Source of the DNA: Micromonospora sp. R77
Lineage (GTDB): Bacteria > Actinomycetota > Actinomycetes > Mycobacteriales > Micromonosporaceae
Assembly (NCBI RefSeq): GCF_022747945.1
Contig: NZ_JALDST010000001.1
Span: 3,410,001 to 3,474,000 of the forward strand
DNA length: 64,000 nucleotides
Reading direction: 5' to 3'
This document shows, one piece after another, positions 35,313 to 43,094 of the stretch (its first letter is position 1; each line of letters begins with the position of its first letter). The notes under the pieces are model-generated. The model was not told where the DNA came from and did not search any database. It was given only the letters and a program-made list of their open reading frames with translations. Made by a program: the position numbers and the translations under genes.

Positions 35313-35960
35313 TCAGCGGCGGCGCAGGTCCCGCAGGCGGGTACCCGGCGGCGGTGGGGTGTGGCCGGTGGTGGCGGTGGCGCCGTGGACCCCGGCCCCG
35401 GTTTGTTTGGCCTGGTACATGGCGATGTCGGCCTGGTGCAGCAGGGTGCGCGGGCTGACGCCGAGGGCGGCGCTGGTGTGCCCGACGCTGGCGCGCAAGG
35501 CCACCGCGTGCGTGCCGAGGTCGACGGGGTGGCGGCCGACCGCCCGCCAGGCGGCGCGGGCGGTGGCCGCCACGTCGTCGGGGCCGCCGGTGACCAGCAG
35601 GGCGAACTCGTCGCCCGACAGCCGCGCGGCGAGCCGCACCGGTCCTCGCAGGGCGGCCAGCCGCCGGCCCACCTCCGTGAGGACGTCGTTGCCGGCCTCG
35701 TGGCCGAGGGTGTCGTTGACGGCTTTGAAGCCGTCGAGGTCGAGCAGGACGAGCCCGAACGGGCCATCTGTGTGGGTGGCGCGGGTGAGGGCGGCGAGCA
35801 GGGCCCGCCGGTTGGGCAGGCCGGTGGTGTCGTCGTGGTCGGCGGCGTAGCGGGCGCGGGTCAGCGCCTGCTGCTGGCGCCAGAGCAGCGCCGCGGCGAG
35901 GGCGAGACCGGCGAGGATTCCACCGGCTGCGGTGACGATCGAGGTCAGGATGGGAGACAC
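35313..35960 (-). CDS. Membrane-anchored GGDEF protein
   Basis: 215 residues, GTG start with AAGGAG upstream. One N-terminal membrane helix (5-27), then a GGDEF domain with DHDDTTGLPNRRALL, DLDGFKAVNDTLGH and the signature as SGDEF at 115-119. SGDEF variants are often still active diguanylate cyclases, so c-di-GMP synthesis is possible but unproven. No sensor domain. It is an unusual cargo for a conjugative element and might affect development or adhesion of the host. Confidence 0.85.
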   Translation of the reverse strand: MSPILTSIVTAAGGILAGLALAAALLWRQQQALTRARYAADHDDTTGLPNRRALLAALTRATHTDGPFGLVLLDLDGFKAVNDTLGHEAGNDVLTEVGRRLAALRGPVRLAARLSGDEFALLVTGGPDDVAATARAAWRAVGRHPVDLGTHAVALRASVGHTSAALGVSPRTLLHQADIAMYQAKQTGAGVHGATATTGHTPPPPGTRLRDLRRR

Positions 35961-36054
35961 TTCGGGAGCTCCTTGTCTGTGAAGGAGCACCGGGGGCGGG
36001 CGTGGTTCCGGGAAGTTCGACGCCCGCCTCCGGGCTACCGGCTGGCGGGGTCGT

Positions 36055-37041
36055 TCAGGCGGTGGTGTCGGCGAGGGCGAAGGTGGCGGGTTTCTCGGCG
36101 GCCAGGACCGCCCGCCCGGTCCCGACGAGTTTCACGGCGGCGTTGTGGACCGCGCCCGCGCTGGCCTTCTTCGCGCCGGTTCCCTCGTTGGCCCGGTCGA
36201 CCAGCTTGCACAGCTCGCTGACCTTGTACTGCTGGCCGGGGTTGGCTTCGAGGATGTCGAGGACCGCGCCGCGCAGGGAGCCCGATGCCCGCCGGGTAGA
36301 GGGCTGTGCCGAATCGCCCGCCGCCTCCGTGGCCGGCGTAGCGGCGGGTGCTTCCGGGGCGGGGTCGCCCGTGGTGCTGTCGGTGGCCCCGCCGGCAGGG
36401 CCACCATCCGGTGTGGCCGGTCTGACGTCCGTGTCGTTCGCTGCGGGCATCGTTCCGGTGGCCGGGTCGGTGTCGTCGGTCGCGCCCGGCACGTCGGGGT
36501 CGGCAGTCGAGCGGTCGTCATCGTCGCCGTGGTCGGTTTCGGTGTCCTCGGCTTCAGCGGCCTCGTCGGGTGCGGCCTCGACGTCACCAGCAGCCGGCGA
36601 TGCTTGCTCCTGGGCGGCGTCCGGCTGCCCATCGGCGGGAATCTCGGCGGCTGGATGCTCGTCGTGGTCCTGCCCGGCGGCATCTCCGGCTACCTGCGTG
36701 TCGTCGCCGCGTGGCTCGAGATCTGCAGCGGTGGTGACTGTGTCCACGTCTGAAGTGGAGGATTCCGGTGCGGGCTCGTCGTGCTCGCCCTGCTCGACGT
36801 GCGCGCGGCCGGTGTCGGTCAGCCGCCACAGGCTGCGTCCGGTGTCGTTTCGGCTGGGCTCGGCCAGTCCCGCGGTTTCCAGGGTGCGCAGTTTCGGGGT
36901 GGTGGTGGAGTAGCCGAGGCCGGCTTCGGTGGCGATGGCGGCGGCGGTGGCTTCGCCGAGGCGGTGCAGCGCGGCGAGGACCTTCGCGACGCTGGGTACC
37001 AGTGGTGCTGGTGCGGCCGTGTTGGTGGGGGTGCTGATCAT
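36055..37041 (-). CDS. Winged-helix protein with acidic linker
   Basis: 328 residues from ATG 37041. An N-terminal MarR/IclR-like winged helix (LHRLGEATAAAIATEAGLGY) is joined by a long acidic, low-complexity linker to a second winged-helix-like C-terminus (VLDILEANPGQQYKVSELCK). It is likely DNA binding with two heads. The target may be the element's own promoters. Confidence 0.75.
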   Translation of the reverse strand: MISTPTNTAAPAPLVPSVAKVLAALHRLGEATAAAIATEAGLGYSTTTPKLRTLETAGLAEPSRNDTGRSLWRLTDTGRAHVEQGEHDEPAPESSTSDVDTVTTAADLEPRGDDTQVAGDAAGQDHDEHPAAEIPADGQPDAAQEQASPAAGDVEAAPDEAAEAEDTETDHGDDDDRSTADPDVPGATDDTDPATGTMPAANDTDVRPATPDGGPAGGATDSTTGDPAPEAPAATPATEAAGDSAQPSTRRASGSLRGAVLDILEANPGQQYKVSELCKLVDRANEGTGAKKASAGAVHNAAVKLVGTGRAVLAAEKPATFALADTTA

Positions 37042-37173
37042 GGGCGCGGGCCCCTTTCTCCTGCCGTCGGCAGGGGTCGGTGAGTGAGGCGCGTGCACTG
37101 ATGCACGCTTCGGATCGGGCATTGATCAAGTCGTTTGCCCGGAGTGCGGGACTCCGGCGACGCGCACAGGTGT

Positions 37174-37201
37174 GCCGCCCGGCGAACGCTCGCCGGGCGG
37201 C
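37174..37201. terminator. Terminator after Lsr2 gene
   Basis: GCCGCCCGGCGA and TCGCCGGGCGGC with a four-base loop, 18 bases after the Lsr2 stop on the minus strand. Perfect 12-bp stem. Confidence 0.72.
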
Positions 37202-37218
37202 CTGCTGGTGACAGGGGG

Positions 37219-37569
37219 TCAGTGCGCGGCGTGGTAGGCGTCGCGGACCGCGGCGGGGATGACGCCCCCGGTTCGTGGCCGGGGCAGGTTCAGCTCCTGC
37301 CAGTTCGCGGTCCACCACCAGGTGCGGATCTCCTGGCTCTGGGTGCGGCCGGTCGCGGTGCCGTGCTGCCGCCGCGGTGCGCGGGTCTGTTTCGGCAGGC
37401 GGCGTCCGGCCGTGATGAACGGGCCGAACGCCGCGGCCATCCGGTCGAAGTTGCCGGCGGACAGGTCGATCTCGTAGGTGATGCCGTTGAAGGCGAACTG
37501 GTAGGTGCCGACGTCGTCGGTGGAGCCGTCGAGGTCGTCGACGACGATCGCGGTGGTCTTGGTGGCCAC
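37219..37569 (-). CDS. lsr2: Lsr2-like nucleoid protein, variant DNA-contact motif
   Basis: 116 residues, GTG start behind a near-perfect AAGGAGGTG. The N-terminal dimerisation part (AIVVDDLDGS, YEIDLSAGNFDRMAAAF) and the C-terminal IRTWWWTANW ... VIPAAVRDAY fit Lsr2, the H-NS-like silencer of actinobacteria. The RGR motif that inserts into AT-rich minor grooves in classic Lsr2 reads differently here (RPRTGGVIP), so DNA preference may be altered. Element-borne silencers can mask foreign genes from the host. Confidence 0.88.
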   Translation of the reverse strand: MATKTTAIVVDDLDGSTDDVGTYQFAFNGITYEIDLSAGNFDRMAAAFGPFITAGRRLPKQTRAPRRQHGTATGRTQSQEIRTWWWTANWQELNLPRPRTGGVIPAAVRDAYHAAH

Positions 37570-37600
37570 GAGGGCCACCTCCTTTCCTTCGAGGGGTGGG

Positions 37601-38737
37601 TTACTGGGCGGTTTGGTGGGTGCCGAGGCCGAGCTGGTGGCCGATGGCGGGCCCGCGGTGTACGGCGGCGACGGCGGCAGGCAGGTGTCGGCGTTGCCAG
37701 CCGTGCAGGGCGGCGGTGAGGTCGGCGCCGTACTTGCGGTGCTGGGTGAGAGCGGCAGCGAGGCCGGCGGCTTGTTCGATGCCGTTGTTGGCGCCGCGGG
37801 CGGTGTGCGGGCGGACGGGGGCGAGGGCGTCGCCGAGCAGGACGGCGTGGCCGCCGCCGACGGGCCAGACCATGCGGTCCGGTGGGGTGATGTCGAGGAC
37901 TGGCACCGCCATGCGGGTGGTGGTGGCGTGGACGACGGCGGCGTGGTCGGCCGGGAGGAGCTGGTCGGCGTGGGTGTCGACGTGGGTGCGGGCGGCGGGG
38001 CTGACGTGTCGGGGTAGGGCGAAGACTCGGCGGGTGGGGTCGGCGCCGAACCGCTGCGCGTACTCGGTGCTGGTGCAGTTGAGGTAGAAGGTCCAGTCGC
38101 AGCCGCCGGGTACCGGGGCGAGGTTGAACTGCGCACCGGGGCAGGGCTGAAGCCGCAGAAAGTCCCGCAGGCCGGGCTGGGGGGTGATGTCGGCGATGCC
38201 ACGGTGGGCGACGTAGCCGGCGTACCGCAGGGTCCGATCAGGGTCGAGGAGGCGGCGGCCGGTGGAGGACCGGCCGTCGGCGAACACGACCAGGTCGGCG
38301 GGTGCGGTGTGGCCGTCGCGGAACCGCAGCACCGGCTGGCCGGCCTGCTCGGCCAGGGCGGTGACCCTCATGCCGGAGTGCAGGACACCGGCAGGTAGGC
38401 GGCGTGTCAGTGCGTGGTGCAGCAGGGTCCAGGTGGTGTTCCGCCCCGGGTAGGTACGCCGGATCGTCTCGGCGGGGTGGCGTTCGCGGATGGTCATCTG
38501 GACGATGGCCTCGGAGTCATGGGCGACGAACTCGTGCTGGCCGATGTCGAGGCGGTCGAGCACGTCGAGGGCGGGGTGTTCCAGACCGATGAGGCCGCCG
38601 CCCAGGGGCGCGGACGCCGGTGCGGCTTCGTACACGGTTACATCGTCGAACCCGGCGTGCAGCAACAGCAGCGCGGTGACGGGGCCGGTGAGGCTGCCGC
38701 CGATGACCGCGATGCGGGGCCTGTTGGTGGATGTCAT
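37601..38737 (-). CDS. FAD-dependent monooxygenase
   Basis: 378 residues. Rossmann FAD motif IAVIGGSLTGPVTALLLLHAG at the N-terminus, VFADGRSSTGRR (DG motif) in the middle and the second FAD contact LLGDALAPVRPHTARGANNG near the C-terminus. It is of the PHBH/salicylate hydroxylase type. Substrate unknown. It stands alone inside conjugation-related genes, between Lsr2 and small unknowns, so it is probably cargo, perhaps for drug or metabolite modification. Confidence 0.87.
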   Translation of the reverse strand: MTSTNRPRIAVIGGSLTGPVTALLLLHAGFDDVTVYEAAPASAPLGGGLIGLEHPALDVLDRLDIGQHEFVAHDSEAIVQMTIRERHPAETIRRTYPGRNTTWTLLHHALTRRLPAGVLHSGMRVTALAEQAGQPVLRFRDGHTAPADLVVFADGRSSTGRRLLDPDRTLRYAGYVAHRGIADITPQPGLRDFLRLQPCPGAQFNLAPVPGGCDWTFYLNCTSTEYAQRFGADPTRRVFALPRHVSPAARTHVDTHADQLLPADHAAVVHATTTRMAVPVLDITPPDRMVWPVGGGHAVLLGDALAPVRPHTARGANNGIEQAAGLAAALTQHRKYGADLTAALHGWQRRHLPAAVAAVHRGPAIGHQLGLGTHQTAQ

Positions 38738-38763
38738 GGGGGGTTCCCTTCTGGAGGGTGGGA

Positions 38764-38787
38764 ACCCGGGCACGGCCGTGCCCGGGT
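38764..38787. repeat. Perfect 24-bp palindrome upstream of monooxygenase
   Basis: ACCCGGGCACGG directly followed by its complement CCGTGCCCGGGT, 27 bases upstream of the monooxygenase start. It could be an operator, or the end of transcription from the right; with no loop bases it is more like a binding site than a terminator. A separate 8-bp hairpin at 38876-38896 may be the true terminator of the 105-residue gene. Confidence 0.6.
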
Positions 38788-38994
38788 CTGCGCGAGTGCG
38801 CGGGTGGCCGGGCATCGGCCAGGTAGTGCAGTGAGAAAGCGCGTCAGCGGCGGTGGGCCGTGGACGCGCTGATCAGCCCGCCGTGATGCGGCGGGCGGAT
38901 GAGGTTCGGAGGATCCGGCGCTGGGCTGGGTCCGCTGGTGCGTGAGGTGCGACCGGGCGGGCAGTGCGGCGCGGAAGGGCGTGGCCTTGGCGGG

Positions 38995-39312
38995 TTACCG
39001 GCCGGGCGTGGTGAACGGCGGCGGCACGGGAAGGATCCACCGCGCCCGCTGCAGCACCTCGTCGGCGACCGGGATCAGCGGCGTCGCGTCCGGTGAGGTG
39101 GTCGGGGTGGTGCGGTGCCAGCCGCTACCGGGGCTGCTGGCGATGATCGTCCAGGTGAGCAGAGGGGTGAGGACCTCGGCGACCGCTGTGCTCTGCTTTG
39201 CGTAGCTGTCGCGGTAGACCCGGACCCGCAGGACGTACCCGTCGGTGTGGTGCACGCGGGTCAGCTCGTAGCTGCCGGGGCCGCCCTGCTGGAACGCCTC
39301 GTCGACGATCAC
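38995..39312 (-). CDS. Small hypothetical protein, 105 aa
   Basis: GTG start overlaps the stop of the 281-residue gene (GTGA), which fixes the start. It has one strand-rich region (YVLRVRVYRDSYAKQSTAV) and a Pro-rich end. The function is unknown. Confidence 0.65.
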   Translation of the reverse strand: MIVDEAFQQGGPGSYELTRVHHTDGYVLRVRVYRDSYAKQSTAVAEVLTPLLTWTIIASSPGSGWHRTTPTTSPDATPLIPVADEVLQRARWILPVPPPFTTPGR

Positions 39313-40154
39313 CGCGACCTGTCCGTCGGGTCGGCGGCGCGGGAGGTCGCCTCGGACGCGACGAGGGTCCATGGCCACTGGTAGGCGCCGATGGCGTAGC
39401 AGCGGTTGGCGTCCGGGGTGACCCGGTCGTCCTCGATCCAGCGACTGTCCAGGCCGTCGTCGTTCTCCCACTCGACGGCGACCTCGTCGCCGTCGAACCG
39501 CAGCCTAGGGTGCTCCCCAGGCATGTCACCGGGGTAGAGGGCGTCGAGGTGAGCGGCCATGCGCTGCACCGCGAACCGGGGGAAGCGGCACAGCAGCCCG
39601 GTGCGGGTGAGGGTGGTGTAGCCGGGGGCGGCCATGGCGCGGTAGGTGCCGCCGCCGACCACGTCGCAGGTGACGGCCGCCGGGGTCCAGGTGGACAGCG
39701 GTGGGGTGATGTCGCCGCGGTGGCGGGAGATGCGGTAGCGGTCGCCGGTGGCCTCGCTCGCCGGGTCGGGGTGTAGCCCGAACCAGTGCATCCCGTGGCG
39801 GCGGGCGTAGCGGAGCAGGTCGAGCAGGTCCCGCCGCCCGTCGAGGTGGTTGGCGTGCAGGGGCAGGAATCCGTGCCCGTCGTCGGCGGGGACCGGGTTG
39901 CCGGTGGCGCCAGTGGCGGTGTGGGTCCAGGTTTCGGCGAGGGCCCGGTGGTCGGCGCCGTCGGCGTCGTACCAGCGGGGGACGCCGTTGGAGGACAACC
40001 AGTCACCGTCGGCGTCGTGGGACCAGATGAGCGCGGCCTGGTCCGGGACACCGGCCCGGTACTGCTGTCGGGTCTTCAGGTGCGCGCGGGTGGCGGCGGC
40101 GTGTTCGGCGAGGGGTAGGACGTCGTCGACGCGGAACCACAGTCGGTCGGACAT
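39309..40154 (-). CDS. Hypothetical protein, 281 aa
   Basis: Soluble, Trp/His-rich protein, ATG with AGGAGG upstream. Regions YRISRHRGDITPPLSTW and YAIGAYQWPWTLV are distinctive, but I know no family. It is coupled to the 105-residue protein. Confidence 0.7.
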   Translation of the reverse strand: MSDRLWFRVDDVLPLAEHAAATRAHLKTRQQYRAGVPDQAALIWSHDADGDWLSSNGVPRWYDADGADHRALAETWTHTATGATGNPVPADDGHGFLPLHANHLDGRRDLLDLLRYARRHGMHWFGLHPDPASEATGDRYRISRHRGDITPPLSTWTPAAVTCDVVGGGTYRAMAAPGYTTLTRTGLLCRFPRFAVQRMAAHLDALYPGDMPGEHPRLRFDGDEVAVEWENDDGLDSRWIEDDRVTPDANRCYAIGAYQWPWTLVASEATSRAADPTDRSR

Positions 40155-40585
40155 GGCGAAGGAACCTCCTGATGGGGGAAGAGGGAAAGGTCGGCCGTTC
40201 GCCGGCCGGGCTTGCGGGGCGCCCCAGCCCGGGGCGCCGGGCCGCGCGCGGGCGGCAGAGTGCTCACACCCGCTGCGGCGACGTACGGCGTCGGAGCGGA
40301 AATCCGGATCGAGCGTGAGTGCCAGGTGGAGCTGAGGTTCGGGTGGCGGTGTCGGCGAGTACCCCGACAGGCGGTGACCTGCCATGGCGGTCTCGCCGCG
40401 CTGGTCGGGTTAGGGGTGTGCGTCGCAGGCCGGCGGGGCTCATGGGTGCGGTTGGTAGAGCTCGCTGTCTGCTGCCAGGGCCGGCGCGGCGCGGTTGGGA
40501 AGGGGGTGGAGCCGGTCGGGCCGCCGCCGATCCCCAGGGAAGAGGGAGATGGGTGCGGTGCCCGACCGGTTCCGGTGCGGTGGTG
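40155..40585. other. Gene-free stretch with hairpin
   Basis: About 430 bases. Only a GC-rich hairpin (GGCGCCCC / GGGGCGCC, five-base loop, 40218-40238) stands out, upstream of the 281-residue gene. No coding evidence. Confidence 0.4.
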
Positions 40586-41398
40586 TTACAGGGCGACGGC
40601 GAGCAGCCGCTGGTCGGTCTCGACGCTGTCGAGATACCGGGTCGCCTGCTCGAGGTAGGTCACCCGGTGGGTGAGGGCGTCGCTCGCGGGTGCGAGCTTG
40701 TGCCCGTCCGGCGTGAGCAGGACGTCGCCGCAGACGGCGGTGGTGGCGCTGTAGTGCTGGTAGGCCATCGGGCCCGCCTGGAACATCTCCAGCTCCCCCA
40801 CGGCGAGGTGGGCGGCGCCGTAGCTGGCCGCGTTGTGCATCCGCATCGCGTTGACGCGGGCCTGGTTGTGGAAGTCCGCCTCGGCCCGCTCGCGCGGGTA
40901 TTTGGCGGGGTCCGCCAGGTGGCGGGCCAGCAGGGTCGGCCATGGGGTGGCCGGCCGGGTGCCGTGCACGACCTGCTGCCACAGTTGGTGGCGGATGCCG
41001 GCGCCGACGCCGGCGGCGTGACGCATGGCGGCGAGGTCGAGCAGCTTGACCGGTCCGCCGGCGCAGTACACCGGACGTCCCTTGCGAGGCGCGACCAGGT
41101 CGCGCCGCTGCCACAGCCACATGTCCGGGATGGCCCAGAAACGGGGCTGCAGGGTGCCGGACACACCGAAGTGCCGGTCGAGCTGGGTGGCGGTCAGGGC
41201 CTGCGACGGCAGGCCGTCGGGCAGGCAGACGATCATGGTGTTGATCGTCGCGGTCGGCGTGACCACCGGGCTGGTGGGCGCCGTAGTGCTGGCGGTGGTG
41301 GCCGCGGGGGTGGGCTTGCGGCCCGGGCGGGGCGTCACCGTCGGCACGCGGGTGCCGTAGCGGCTCAGCGGGGTCGCGGCACCGTTGGTTGCGGTCAT
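40586..41398 (-). CDS. Hypothetical protein, 270 aa
   Basis: Soluble protein, ATG with AAGGAGG upstream. A Thr/Pro-rich N-terminus precedes a folded part with VCLPDGLPSQALTATQLDRH and a run of aromatic residues. Not recognised. It lies just downstream of the replication-relaxation gene and its TGTCAG-containing region, so it may belong to the mobilisation module. Confidence 0.7.
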   Translation of the reverse strand: MTATNGAATPLSRYGTRVPTVTPRPGRKPTPAATTASTTAPTSPVVTPTATINTMIVCLPDGLPSQALTATQLDRHFGVSGTLQPRFWAIPDMWLWQRRDLVAPRKGRPVYCAGGPVKLLDLAAMRHAAGVGAGIRHQLWQQVVHGTRPATPWPTLLARHLADPAKYPRERAEADFHNQARVNAMRMHNAASYGAAHLAVGELEMFQAGPMAYQHYSATTAVCGDVLLTPDGHKLAPASDALTHRVTYLEQATRYLDSVETDQRLLAVAL

Positions 41399-41876
41399 CT
41401 GGGGTTCCTCCTTCGGTAGGGCGCGTTGTTGGGCGCGCGGAAGCGGCCGGCCCACCGGGTACATGGGTCGACTCACGGGACGAACAGGGATGGGTGCAGC
41501 AGAGGGCTGCTGGTGGAGCGGGATGATGCGGGTTGGTGCTGGTGGTGCGGTACGACCTGGGGGTCGCCGCTTGGCGCGGGCGCCGACCGGCCGACAAGGG
41601 CGGGTGGGCGGAGCGCACCGTGAGGTGCGGCGGTGGTTCCCGAGGTGGGACCGGACCGGGTGGAGCGATATATGGGTGAAGGTGGTGCCGATGAAGGTAG
41701 CGGCCGGATCTGTCAGCGCCGGCCGCCGTCATGATCGTCAGTAGTGCCGGTGACCTGCACTGTCAGACGACCGCTCGATTCCGCGGGCGAGGGACGGCGG
41801 GACTGTGAGATCCGGTCGGTCTCACAGCCGCCCAAGGCAGTGGACGGCTCCCCTCCGCGTGTGTTGAAGGTGAATG
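41399..41876. other. Non-coding stretch with hairpins and TGTCAG words
   Basis: About 480 bases between the 270-residue and replication-relaxation genes. It holds a hairpin at 41700-41726 whose arms (GCGGCCGG/CCGGCCGC) present TCTGTCAG in the loop, another TGTCAGA at 41761, and an inverted pair CTGTGAGA/TCTCACAG at 41803-41827. It resembles the word usage of the field at 51260-52121. Confidence 0.6.
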
Positions 41877-42851
41877 TCAGGGCTCCGGGTCGGCGGGGCC
41901 GCTGGGGTCGGTGTCGGGGAAGCGGTGCGGGTTGGTGGCCGGGTTGTCCGGGCCGTGGTCGGCGGGCAGTTCGTGCAGCCAGCGGCGCGGCCCGGGGTCG
42001 GTGGTCAGCGTCCAGGCAGGCCCGGCGGGATGCTCGCCGTGGAGGCCGGTGGCCACGGGCATGGCGGTGGGCACCCCAGCGAGGGCGTCGAGGAGGTGCT
42101 GCTCGCGGCGGCGGCCGGGGACGCGCAGCAGCACCGGGTAGCGGGGCCCGTAGCGGGCAAGCTGCTCGTACCCGCGCAGCTTGCGCAGCACGATGCCGAG
42201 GGGTTCGGTGCCGTTGTCGTGTTCGAGGAAGAACCCGACTGTGCGCCCTCGGGCGTGCCAGATGCCGTGCCCGTCGGGCTGGACACCGGTGCCGCTGCCG
42301 GCGGCGTAGGAAGCGGCGGCGAAGGCTGCGGTGGTGTGCTGTTCGGACCACCACCGCGCCAGACGAGCGTGTTCGTCGGTGCGGGCGTAGCCGAGCAGGT
42401 CGACGAACAGCTGGTTGGTGCCGAGCAGGTGGGCCAGGCGGCGGCTGCCGATGATGCGTTCGGTGCGGTCGATGCTGGTGCGTGGAGCGCGGGCGTCGAC
42501 GTGGTTCGGGTCGTTGAACTGGGTGGGGTGGACCACGGTGCCGAGCGGGCCGAGGGTGTAGAGGTACTGGCCGCTGCCGGTGGTGACGTCGACGAACCGG
42601 CTGACCGCCTCCATCTGGTGCAACTGGGCGAGTCGGAGCCGGGCCGAGCGACGCGATGGGAACAGCGCCGTGGTGATCTGTTCGGTGGACAGCACGTAGT
42701 GCTCGGCGAGCCACCGCAACAGCTGATGATCACGGGTGGTCAACCGACGAAGCCGGTCAAGACGAGCAAGACGAGATGACGAACGGGAACCAAGCGAAGA
42801 GGACGAGGAAGAGGCGGAAGCCGAGCGGGAGTCGGAGTTGTTGGTGGACAC
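41877..42851 (-). CDS. Replication-relaxation family protein
   Basis: 324 residues, GTG start. The N-terminal winged helix (LTTRDHQLLRWLAEHYVLS, QITTALFPSRRSARLRL) and the sheet YLYTLGPLGTVVH fit the replication-relaxation family, linked to plasmid replication and DNA relaxation. It may therefore serve as, or help, the relaxase, since no classical relaxase is seen in the window. A dyad at 42946-42981 lies just upstream. Confidence 0.8.
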   Translation of the reverse strand: MSTNNSDSRSASASSSSSSLGSRSSSRLARLDRLRRLTTRDHQLLRWLAEHYVLSTEQITTALFPSRRSARLRLAQLHQMEAVSRFVDVTTGSGQYLYTLGPLGTVVHPTQFNDPNHVDARAPRTSIDRTERIIGSRRLAHLLGTNQLFVDLLGYARTDEHARLARWWSEQHTTAAFAAASYAAGSGTGVQPDGHGIWHARGRTVGFFLEHDNGTEPLGIVLRKLRGYEQLARYGPRYPVLLRVPGRRREQHLLDALAGVPTAMPVATGLHGEHPAGPAWTLTTDPGPRRWLHELPADHGPDNPATNPHRFPDTDPSGPADPEP

Positions 42852-42945
42852 GGTGGATGCTCCAAGCGGAAGAGGAGTTCCCTCCGAGGGAGGGTGTCTG
42901 AGTTCGGTGAGGTGGTCACCGGAGGCTGGACACGGCCGGTGAGCG

Positions 42946-42981
42946 GCACTGACAGACCCGGACGGCCGGATCTGTCAGTGC
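42946..42981. promoter_or_regulatory. 11-bp inverted repeat upstream of replication-relaxation gene
   Basis: GCACTGACAGA and TCTGTCAGTGC, perfect, with a 14-base centre. It is placed 95 bases before the replication-relaxation start. Candidate operator or nick/binding site of the transfer region; the half-site contains the TGTCAG word that recurs at 41399-41876 and 51260-52121. Confidence 0.72.
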
Positions 42982-43094
42982 GGTGTGGTGATCGGTGGTG
43001 AAGGGCTGGTGAAGCCCGCACGGAAGGGGCGACCGGGACTCGGTCGACCTCGGTCGACCGATCTGTCGATCTTGCTTCAACCGTCCTGCGGCGT

